From Fervidibacter sinensis (GTDB lineage: Bacteria; Armatimonadota; Fervidibacteria; Fervidibacterales; Fervidibacteraceae), in NCBI GenBank assembly GCA_032161045.1, contig JAVHTH010000001.1: a stretch of 64,000 bases of DNA. One strand, given 5' to 3'. Shown in pieces: positions 32,571 through 39,658 of this stretch (positions are counted from its first letter, which is position 1; each line of letters begins with the position of its first letter). The notes below the pieces were generated by a model. That model worked only from the letters and a program-made list of their open reading frames with translations. It did no database searches and had not been told where the DNA came from. The position numbers were made by a program, and so were the translations under genes.

Positions 32571-33535
32571 TAATGCAATCCTCCTCCAACCAAAATCACT
32601 TCTGTGACAGGCTCCTTCAAAACTTTTTCCTTCACGACTTTTCGGCTCACCTCCAAACCGTTCTCCGCGACAACTTCGTAGACGACTTCTTTTACGCCTT
32701 CTTTGCCTCGTTGCTTTGTGACGAGAGCACCTCCGGGAAGATTTGGGGCGAAACGCCTTTCCACCTTGAACGGCACAGGTTCTTGCTTGACGATCTGGTA
32801 GACGCAAACAACCGTCACCATAGGCTTCCCTCGCTTAACGAGCAACTTGTCCCCAATTTTCAGCCTGTCAAGGTTTTTGTCTGGATTGAGTTGCTTCAGT
32901 TCGTCAAGGGTGAGACCATACCTACGGGCGATGCGAATGGCAACTTCCCCCGACTTGACAATGTGATACTGTGGCGACTCAAGCCCACCTATCAATTTTT
33001 GGGCTGCTGCTTCTGCATCGGCAACGATTTCGCCAATAGCGATTCTGCCTTCTTGAACGGTCACTTTTTCTTTGAATCGCGGTGGTTTAACAAGCGTAAC
33101 ATTAGCAGGGGTGAAGTGTGCCTTAACTAACTCCAACGCTTGCTCTGCCTCCTCCTTGTTTTTCAACGCCACCACTGTTTGATCGGCAACTTTGATAACC
33201 CAAGCCCTTCGTGCTGGAGAAACACTTGCGAGCAACAAATCTGATGCTTCGGCTGGACTTGACAAACTTCGCCCTGAAGGCAAAGGCAAGTTGCCCATAT
33301 CAACCGTTTCTGAAAAATCAACTTCTTGCCCATACTGTTTCCGCATCTTCTCTTTGGCTAACTGTATGGCTCGTTGGGCTAAACGGAAATTGCTCACCCA
33401 CGCCACAGGTTTTCCATTGACGAAAATAGCAACTGGTAGGCTTGCTTTCCGAAAAAGCACTAAAGCAAAAAGCAATCCCAAGATTACGACCCAGTAGAAC
33501 ACCCGCTCACCCCAACTCAGCCCCGTCCGAAGCAT
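32570..33535 (-). CDS. Membrane-anchored LysM and G5 domain protein
   Basis: This 321-residue envelope protein has one N-terminal membrane segment (FYWVVILGLLFALVLF), then a YabE/VanW-like stretch (VAIFVNGKPVAWVSN), a LysM domain near residues 205-255 (YHIVKSGEVAIRIARRYGL, then LDELKQLNPDKNLDRLKIGD) that binds peptidoglycan, and a C-terminal G5 domain (PVPFKVERRFAPNLPGGALV and GKEGVKEVVYEVV). LysM plus G5 is the layout of cell-wall-associated factors of the RpfB/YabE kind, but no lytic domain is attached. The start is ATG 33535 after AAGGGGTG. It sits in a run of envelope genes (M23 activator, CtpA, this). Confidence 0.85.
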   Translation of the reverse strand: MLRTGLSWGERVFYWVVILGLLFALVLFRKASLPVAIFVNGKPVAWVSNFRLAQRAIQLAKEKMRKQYGQEVDFSETVDMGNLPLPSGRSLSSPAEASDLLLASVSPARRAWVIKVADQTVVALKNKEEAEQALELVKAHFTPANVTLVKPPRFKEKVTVQEGRIAIGEIVADAEAAAQKLIGGLESPQYHIVKSGEVAIRIARRYGLTLDELKQLNPDKNLDRLKIGDKLLVKRGKPMVTVVCVYQIVKQEPVPFKVERRFAPNLPGGALVTKQRGKEGVKEVVYEVVAENGLEVSRKVVKEKVLKEPVTEVILVGGGLH

Positions 33536-33587
33536 TTCGGAAGCACCCCTTGAAAATTGGAAACTCACAGCGGCATGATGGGAAATT

Positions 33588-35108
33588 TCAAGGTTTGGCT
33601 GAAACCGTTGAACTCGCTTGCGCGGGTTTCTTTTGGTTGAGTTTTTGAAGCAGCATCCGATGCACTTGTTCAAGTTGTGAGTCTTTAGTGCGGTTTCGCT
33701 CCTGCTCTACTAACTGAGCAACTGTTTCGTTGAACAACTTGGCTACTTCTTTGTTAGTTCGGTCCAATTGTCTCGCGCGACCAAAGCAAATCAGTGCATC
33801 TTCCAACTCTTTGGCTTGAAGGTGTTGTTTCCCGCGTTCCAACCAAATCGCTGCCAACTGGGAGTTGTGCTGTTTCTCCTCGGGAGTAGGCTCCAACTTC
33901 TTATCCGGCTCTAACCCTTTGTTCGCATGGATGTCGTATCCGCTCGGGGTGAGGTAACTGCCAGTTGTCACAATCAAAGCCCCACCCCCACGAAGGTTGA
34001 CGACGGTCTGAACGGAAGCCTTCCCAAAAGTTTTCTCCCCCAGAACTTCTGCAACTTTGTGGTCTTTCAACGCCCCAGCGACAATCTCGCTGGCAGAAGC
34101 ACTGCGGTTGTCAACTAAAACGACCATCGGTCCTTTCCAGCCCTTGTAAAGTGAAGGGATTGCCTCAAAAACTTGTTCTCCTTCTGTTCTGCTCTTGACA
34201 GTTACGATGGGACCCTTCGGGATAAACAGGCTGGCAACCTCAACCGCTGCATCCAGCAATCCACCGGGGTTCCCTCTTAAGTCCAAAATCAGCGCCTCCG
34301 CTCCTTTGCTCTTTAGTTCATCCAAAGCCTTGCTCAGTTCTGGGGCAGATTTCTCATTGAATTCCAAGAGCCGAATGTAGCCCACCTTGTCGTCCAACAT
34401 ACGCTTCTGCAACACGGGAATTTGAACTCTTTGTCGCGTCAAGGTGACATCAAAAGGCTCGGGAATTCCATCCCTTTGAATTGTCAAAGTCACTGTCGTC
34501 CCTCGCGGACCGCGAATCATGCTGACAGCCTGATCTAAAGTCATTTTGTCGGTCGGCTTGCCGTCAATTTTGAGTATTCGGTCCAAAGGGCGCAGACCTG
34601 CCTTATCTGCGGGTTGTTCTGGGAACACGCTCATGATTGTCAACCTTTCTTCACCAGTCGTTGGGTCAACAGCAATTGTCAACTCCGCACCGATACCTTC
34701 GTATTCGCCTTGACTGCGGGTTGTGAACTGCTCCAAATCCTCAGGTTTCAAATAGCGAGTATACTGATCTCCCGTTGCTCGCAATAAGCCACTGATCGCA
34801 CCGTAAGTGAGTTGGTTCTCATCAAGTTTGTCGGGAGCGTAAAAATATTGCTGCAATCGGAAGTAAACTTCCGCAAGTCGCTCTATGGGGCGCAATGAAG
34901 GCTGGGATGGTTGAGCCGTTGATGTTTGCTCTTGCATCAACGGGACCAATCCCGGTCCCAAAGAAACCCGAAGCGGCGGAAGTTCGTTTCTTCGGTTTCC
35001 AATTTGGTAACCAGCAGCGAAAGACAGAACGACCAGCAATGCCACTATGAGACTGAATGCACCCCTAACCTTTGGGCGAGTCACTGCTTCGGTTTGTTGT
35101 TGCTCCAT
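33588..35108 (-). CDS. ctpA: Carboxyl-terminal processing peptidase CtpA (S41)
   Basis: This is a periplasmic serine protease that trims C termini of envelope proteins. The 506-residue protein has an N-terminal membrane segment (LIVALLVVLSFAAGYQIG), a PDZ domain (PEQPADKAGLRPLDRILKID) and the S41 core ILDLRGNPGGLLDAAVEVAS, VDNRSASASEIVAGAL with the nucleophile Ser and GEKTFGKASVQTVV with the catalytic Lys. The C-terminal 90 residues carry a TPR-like helical tail (AAIWLERGKQHLQAKELEDA) ending in coiled sequence, which is unusual for the family. The start is ATG 35108 after GGAGGCG; a longer version upstream is not needed. Confidence 0.93.
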   Translation of the reverse strand: MEQQQTEAVTRPKVRGAFSLIVALLVVLSFAAGYQIGNRRNELPPLRVSLGPGLVPLMQEQTSTAQPSQPSLRPIERLAEVYFRLQQYFYAPDKLDENQLTYGAISGLLRATGDQYTRYLKPEDLEQFTTRSQGEYEGIGAELTIAVDPTTGEERLTIMSVFPEQPADKAGLRPLDRILKIDGKPTDKMTLDQAVSMIRGPRGTTVTLTIQRDGIPEPFDVTLTRQRVQIPVLQKRMLDDKVGYIRLLEFNEKSAPELSKALDELKSKGAEALILDLRGNPGGLLDAAVEVASLFIPKGPIVTVKSRTEGEQVFEAIPSLYKGWKGPMVVLVDNRSASASEIVAGALKDHKVAEVLGEKTFGKASVQTVVNLRGGGALIVTTGSYLTPSGYDIHANKGLEPDKKLEPTPEEKQHNSQLAAIWLERGKQHLQAKELEDALICFGRARQLDRTNKEVAKLFNETVAQLVEQERNRTKDSQLEQVHRMLLQKLNQKKPAQASSTVSAKP

Positions 35109-35146
35109 ATAAGTCGCCTCCGTTCTCAAAATGTCTGTTGTTCATT

Positions 35147-36307
35147 CTAACGCACCGCCAAAGGGTTGATCGGTTCGCCGTAGCGTCGGACTTCAAAGTG
35201 CAAATGTGGTCCTGTTGATAAACCTGTGCTTCCGACCAGAGCGATAACCTGTCCTTGTTTTACCACTTCACCTTCGCTCACCAAAACCCGGGAGCAATGG
35301 GCGTAGAGGGTTGCGAGTCCGTTTCCGTGGTCAACGATGACGGTATTACCGTAAGCGCGTCGCCATCCTGCAAAAACAACAACTCCATCCGCTGCCGCGT
35401 GAATGGGAGTTCCCGATGGTGCGGAGATGTCAATACCGTAGTGGAACTTGACCCTTCTGAAAATCGGATGGACGCGGTAGCCGAAGCCGGAAACGATGGG
35501 ACCATCAACGGGGCGAATGAACGGACCCGTCCAAGCAGGAATTGGGCGGGGACGATTTTGCTGTGCCCTTTGAAGTCGTCTCAACAAAGCCGCAATCTCC
35601 CTTGATTCTTCCTCCCACTCCTGCAACCATCGCTCGTATGTTTCCCGTTCAGTTTGGATTCGCTTCAGCAATCTCGCTTGTTCAGCTTCAGCGGCGTGAA
35701 GTTCCCTCGTTTGCTCCGCAATTGCTTTTCGCAAGGATGCTAACCGCGACTGTTGACGCTGCAATTGTGCCTCTTGGACTTCAAGTTCCTCCTTCGCTTG
35801 ACGGGTGGTTTCAATCACCTTTTCATCGTGGGAAATTATCCGTTGAAAGGCATAAGTTCGGATTGATGCGTCTTCTATATCGCGTGCATCAAGGACAAAC
35901 GCCACATAATTGCTGGGGGGATGTTTGTAAAGTTGGCGTAACCGCTCAGCCAAGATAGAACGGTGGCGAGAAAGTTTTGCTCTAAGTTGCATAACTCGGG
36001 AACGAGTTTGAGTAAGTTGACGGGAAACCCGGGCATATTCACGATTGAGTGCTGCCAGCCTAATTTTCGCGCGGGCAATTCGCTCCCTCGTTTCGCGCAA
36101 TTGTTCCGAAAGTGTTCTCTCCTTGCGCCGCATTTCTTGCACTTTTTTCTTTGCCATTCTCTTCTGCCGTTCCAATTCCTGCTTCCGTTTTTTCAAAAGT
36201 GAGATATTCGGTGTTCCCCCACGAGAGACGAGCGATTTCCAATCCCATGCATATGTCAGCGATGTTACCATGAAAATTGCAGTCAACCCCAGAGCGAAAA
36301 CCCTCAT
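35147..36307 (-). CDS. Murein hydrolase activator, EnvC-like (M23 peptidase domain)
   Basis: This 386-residue exported protein has a signal peptide (VFALGLTAIFMVTSLTYA), about 220 residues of coiled coil (KKRKQELERQKRMAKKKV onward), and a C-terminal LytM/M23 domain. The latter has KFHYGIDISAPSGTPI and NGLATLYAHCSRVL, and ends with STGLSTGPHLHFEVRRYG, so both metal-binding sites (HxxxD and HLH) are kept and the enzyme may itself cut peptidoglycan rather than only activating an amidase. The start is ATG 36307 after GAGGTGAGGG. It lies 38 bases upstream of ctpA in the same direction, a common arrangement (envC-ctpA). Confidence 0.92.
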   Translation of the reverse strand: MRVFALGLTAIFMVTSLTYAWDWKSLVSRGGTPNISLLKKRKQELERQKRMAKKKVQEMRRKERTLSEQLRETRERIARAKIRLAALNREYARVSRQLTQTRSRVMQLRAKLSRHRSILAERLRQLYKHPPSNYVAFVLDARDIEDASIRTYAFQRIISHDEKVIETTRQAKEELEVQEAQLQRQQSRLASLRKAIAEQTRELHAAEAEQARLLKRIQTERETYERWLQEWEEESREIAALLRRLQRAQQNRPRPIPAWTGPFIRPVDGPIVSGFGYRVHPIFRRVKFHYGIDISAPSGTPIHAAADGVVVFAGWRRAYGNTVIVDHGNGLATLYAHCSRVLVSEGEVVKQGQVIALVGSTGLSTGPHLHFEVRRYGEPINPLAVR

Positions 36308-36402
36308 CGCCCTCACCTCAATCAGTCTTGCAACTCTTGGAGAAGGCTTGCAGGAAATATTTTGGCATTCAAGCCTCAGGTTATCAACTTAAAGCCCGCA
36401 TC

Positions 36403-36431
36403 TTGACGGCGAAAGGCGGATGCTCTAAACT
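36403..36431 (+). promoter_or_regulatory. Possible sigma-70-type promoter of tRNA-Trp
   Basis: TTGACG is separated by exactly 17 bases from TAAACT, and the expected start site is about 20 bases upstream of the mature 5' end of tRNA-Trp. The -35 box is good and the -10 box is moderate. It is a pattern match only. Confidence 0.4.
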
Positions 36432-36456
36432 TGTAATGCCGAAAAGGCAAGTTAGT

Positions 36457-36530
36457 GGGGCGGTAGCTCAGTTTGGGAGAGCGCGGGACTCCAAATCCCG
36501 TGGTCGGGGGTTCAAATCCTCCCCGCCCCG
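36457..36530 (+). tRNA. trnW: tRNA-Trp (CCA)
   Basis: The cloverleaf has acceptor GGGGCGG with CCGCCCC, D arm AGCTCAGTTTGGGAGAGC, anticodon stem CGGGA/TCCCG with loop CTCCAAA (anticodon CCA) and T arm GGGGGTTCAAATCC. The discriminator is G and CCA is not encoded. Its last 19 bases overlap, on the other strand, the end of the yfhO-like gene. Confidence 0.95.
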
Positions 36531-39388
36531 CTTTGTTGCTTTTGTGACACCTTTACTTTCCCCATGAAGGTTAAGACCGCAAAAATCATGCCAACAACTG
36601 TCAAGCACAAAAACAGCCCAACGATGACACTGCTTGGGAAGTAGACCCAAACAACTTGCCACTTACCTTCTGGCAACAAAACCGCACGAAATGCGTAGTT
36701 TGCGATGATCTCTTGCAACTCCTGCCATTTTCCGTCTCGCGTCCCATTCTCTGCGCTCCGTTTTCCGAATACTCGCCATCCCGGATAAGTCCCGTCCACA
36801 ACGACCAGTGCCGCAGGATGTGACAACCCAACCTCTACCCGCAGCGTGTTAATGCGGTCAGTAAAACGGACGGGATGGGGGACGGGGGACGAGGGACGCG
36901 ACTTTTGCGAAGTTGCCTTTCCCGTCCCGCGACCCGCGTCCCGCGCCCCTTCCAAAATTGTGGTTTCTTGCGGGTCAAAGTCAGGCGACTTAATTCGTTT
37001 CAACGCTTCGGTCGGAGATTTTGCCCATTGCCAGTTTGAGACAACAAAAGCGCGCGGCAACGCCCCGGGGTTTTCGTATATCCACAAATCACCAGCATGA
37101 ACGAGGTGCAAACCTTTTCGCTCATCTGCCGGCAAAGGCTCGGCTGCAACCACATACTTCACCGCCATTAAGTCAAGCAAAGGCGAGTCAAAATTGCGGA
37201 CAGCGAAAGCGCGATGAAGCGGCGAATTTGCGTCCCAAGATTGAAGGAAACGGAAAATGCGCATTGTCATCAATGAGTCCGAACCTTGAGCATCTCGCAA
37301 ACTGTAAACCATCAGCGTGTTTGAAGGCGTCCAGTGCTTAACAGCATCTGTGCCGACAGCAATAAACCGCTGCGACCCAAGGTTCTGTTTGAGCCAGCGA
37401 ATTGATGGCGTTTCAAAAAATGCCATTTCTTTGTCGGCTTCGGGATGTTGTGACCAAGCAAAGGTAAGTAGGTCAGCAGCAACAAGAATCGGTAAGGCGT
37501 AAAGCGTAATGCGTGATGCGTAAGGGACGGAACGCAAAGCGATGAAAACAGAAAGAGTGCCAAGTGCAGTGAAGATGAGCCAGCGATAAATTTGCGACAT
37601 CGTGAAATCGTGCAAAAGTGGATGGAAAGCGGTTCCTGCATGAACCGTAACGCCGTGACTGACGCAAATTGCCATGAAGAGCAGAGCAACAACGAGAGCA
37701 ACAAATGGGACGAAGGACGCGGGACGGTGGACGGGTTCATTTGGAGGGTGCAGTTCCCGCCGAGCCGAACCGGGTGCAGAGTGCATGGTGCGAGGTGCTG
37801 AGTTCTTAAGGGGGCAAGGTTCCTGCCGAGTTAAAAACTCAATCCCAAAGGCAGCAAGTATGGCAATGCCGAAATCAAACAAAAACAACGCCCGCGAAAA
37901 TCCAACGAAAGCCTGAGTGCCGGGCAACCCTAACGCCATGAAGCGATGAACAATCGGAACGGAAGCGGCGAGTAAACCGATTAGGGCAAAAACGATGCCA
38001 GCAATGAACGGGACGAGGGGCGCGGGACGGTGGACGGGTTCATTGGGAGGGCGAGGTTCCTGCCGAGCCGAAGGACTGGTGCGGGGTGCTGAGTGTGAAG
38101 TGCGGAATTCTTCGGAGGGCGAGGCTCCCGCCGAGCCGAAAGAAGAGTGCGAAGTGCGGAGTGGAAAGCGCGGAATTCTTCGGGGGGCGAGGTTCCTGCC
38201 GAGCCGAAAGACTGGTGCGGGGTGCAGAGCGCAAAGTTTATGAAGAAGCGAAAATGCGCCAACTATTGCAAGCAAAAATGCAACGACACTTGGATAGCCC
38301 GTCTTCTCAACGAAATTGAACTGAGCGAAATCCCAAACAAGGTGAATGCCGCTCCGCCAGTCGCCGAAAAAAGAAGGGATAAACAGGCGGATGAATTGGT
38401 CAAAAGGTAATCGGTTGGTTGCTGCCATTGCTAACGCTTCAGTGCCACTTCGGAAACTGATTTTCGCCATTTCCATCAATGGCAACAATTGCGGTGCCCC
38501 AATAGCAACTCCGCAAAAAATTGTCAATAGCCCGAATGCCAAACTTTGTCTCCAATCCCCAGTCCCTAATCCCCAGTCCCCAACAACTCGCAAAAAGACA
38601 TAAACCGCAAACGCCCAAAGCACATAAAACCCAATCTGCGGATGTCCCGCAAGCAACGCCATCCCAAGCGCAAAACCCGCAAGCATTGCCGAAAGAATTT
38701 GCCTTCCGCGTCCCTTGTCCCGCGCCCCGCGTCCCATTTCAAATGCCCACAACGAAGCGGGTAACCAAACCGCAGTGCAAATTAATGGCAAGTAAGCAAG
38801 CCACGCGACGAAAAACCCGCAAAGTTGAAAAGCAATCGCTCCCGTCAAGGCAGCAATCGGCGAAACGAATTGTCGCAGAAACCCGAACATGAAGATGCCA
38901 GCCAAGACGAGGTGAACCCAAGCGATCCAACCGAATGCGGCTTCAATTGGCATTGCGACGAAAAGCAAATTGAGCGGGTAGAAAATCGCAGACATGCCGT
39001 TACCTACGAAACTCGTCCCGCAAAACATGAATGGGTTCCAAAGTGGCAATTCGCCTTGACGCAAACTTTCAGCGTAAAACTTTCGCCAAGGAAAGTATTG
39101 CTGAACGACATCCAAAAGCGGAGCCTTGACAGAGTGAAACTCTGGAAATCGTTCAGCAGCGAAATGTCGCCAAGGCGACATGACCAAAAGCAAATCAACG
39201 GGCGCTAAAGTTTTGCCGCCGAAAGTTACTGACCAAAGCAAAATTGTTGGCAAGCAAAGCAAAATGAGCGCAGGCGTGTAAGCGCTTATGCGTGCAAGCA
39301 TTAAAGCGTGCAAGCGTCCGTGTGGCTGGATGTGTGGAGTTTTGGGTTCTGATTTCTTCGCTTGCCTTTCAACTCGCTTCCGAGCCAT
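36512..39388 (-). CDS. YfhO-family membrane protein with large repeat-coded inserts
   Basis: This is a multi-spanning membrane protein of about 958 residues of the YfhO family, whose known members take part in glycosylating teichoic acids or other envelope polymers (GT-C fold). An early extracytoplasmic loop has SPWRHFAAERFPEFH and QQYFPWRKFYAESLRQGELP then LWNPFMFCGTSFVGNG, typical of the family, followed by a dozen membrane helices and a C-terminal soluble domain. Two loops are heavily inflated by family B and C repeat text: one near residues 380-460 with FGSAGASPSEE, and one shortly after with ARRELHPPNEPVHRP. The start ATG 39388 is the best choice, with a weak ribosome site. The stop lies inside tRNA-Trp on the opposite strand. 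The substrate is unknown. Confidence 0.85.
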   Translation of the reverse strand: MARKRVERQAKKSEPKTPHIQPHGRLHALMLARISAYTPALILLCLPTILLWSVTFGGKTLAPVDLLLVMSPWRHFAAERFPEFHSVKAPLLDVVQQYFPWRKFYAESLRQGELPLWNPFMFCGTSFVGNGMSAIFYPLNLLFVAMPIEAAFGWIAWVHLVLAGIFMFGFLRQFVSPIAALTGAIAFQLCGFFVAWLAYLPLICTAVWLPASLWAFEMGRGARDKGRGRQILSAMLAGFALGMALLAGHPQIGFYVLWAFAVYVFLRVVGDWGLGTGDWRQSLAFGLLTIFCGVAIGAPQLLPLMEMAKISFRSGTEALAMAATNRLPFDQFIRLFIPSFFGDWRSGIHLVWDFAQFNFVEKTGYPSVVAFLLAIVGAFSLLHKLCALHPAPVFRLGRNLAPRRIPRFPLRTSHSSFGSAGASPSEEFRTSHSAPRTSPSARQEPRPPNEPVHRPAPLVPFIAGIVFALIGLLAASVPIVHRFMALGLPGTQAFVGFSRALFLFDFGIAILAAFGIEFLTRQEPCPLKNSAPRTMHSAPGSARRELHPPNEPVHRPASFVPFVALVVALLFMAICVSHGVTVHAGTAFHPLLHDFTMSQIYRWLIFTALGTLSVFIALRSVPYASRITLYALPILVAADLLTFAWSQHPEADKEMAFFETPSIRWLKQNLGSQRFIAVGTDAVKHWTPSNTLMVYSLRDAQGSDSLMTMRIFRFLQSWDANSPLHRAFAVRNFDSPLLDLMAVKYVVAAEPLPADERKGLHLVHAGDLWIYENPGALPRAFVVSNWQWAKSPTEALKRIKSPDFDPQETTILEGARDAGRGTGKATSQKSRPSSPVPHPVRFTDRINTLRVEVGLSHPAALVVVDGTYPGWRVFGKRSAENGTRDGKWQELQEIIANYAFRAVLLPEGKWQVVWVYFPSSVIVGLFLCLTVVGMIFAVLTFMGKVKVSQKQQSGAGRI
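36868..36951. repeat. Family C inverted pair in yfhO-like gene
   Basis: The G arm (GGGGGACGGGGGACGAGGGA) at 36868-36901 and C arm (CCCGTCCCGCGACCCGCGTC) at 36918-36951 could form a long hairpin. It is in frame near the C terminus, coding GARDAGRGTGKATS and then RPSSPVPHPVRF. Confidence 0.7.
37707..37836. repeat. Composite family C + B repeats in yfhO-like gene (block 1)
   Basis: A GGGACGAAGGACGCGGGACG tract (to 37735) is followed by two family B units, at 37742-37770 (GGAGGGTGCAGTTCCCGCCG) and 37810-37836 (GGGGCAAGGTTCCTGCCGAG), with a GTGCAGAGTGCATGGTGCGA-type tail between. All are in frame and code the second inserted loop. Confidence 0.7.
38009..38240. repeat. Composite family C + B repeats in yfhO-like gene (block 2)
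   Basis: After a GGGACGAGGGGCGCGGGACG tract (38009-38038) there are three family B units (38045, 38113, 38181), each with the core GGGCGAGGTTCCTGCCGAGC or a close variant and a following tail such as GGTGCGGGGTGCTGAGTG. The block lengthens a loop by about 75 residues and reads as FGSAGASPS-type text on the coding strand. Confidence 0.75.
38550..38582. repeat. Family C variant (CCCCAGTCCCTAATCCCCAG) in yfhO-like gene
   Basis: This tract has two CCCCAGTCCC units with a TAAT spacer, in frame between two membrane segments. It is the complement of the GGGACTGGGGAT variant seen in glgB and the TPR gene. Confidence 0.6.
38707..38738. repeat. Family C repeat (GTCCC tract) in yfhO-like gene
   Basis: This in-frame GTCCC tract codes GRGARDKGRG on the coding strand, just after a membrane segment of the YfhO-like protein. 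Confidence 0.68.
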
Positions 39389-39658
39389 CTCGCTTCGCAC
39401 CTTCGCAGAGAAGTTGGGTTGACAAAATTCGTGTGCAGCAAAGTTTCTTTGCCGAAGGCAAATTTTGTCGCAAATTTCAAAACGACCATCGCCCACAAAG
39501 AGCGATACCACTGCGTTTCGCCAATAGCCGCCGTCAATTCATCGGTAGCGTTGGTGGCTTGTCCCGACGGAGTTTGTTGGTGTTCCCGTCAACACAGTTT
39601 GAAACCATGCTACACAAATCGCATGTTGCGGCATAATGGTGGCAGGGAGGTGAGGGCA

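Noticed and set aside
37995..38410. Several short + strand frames over the repeat block in the yfhO-like gene
   Set aside because: They consist of translated family B and C repeats and have no independent start signals; the minus-strand frame continues through as part of the membrane protein.
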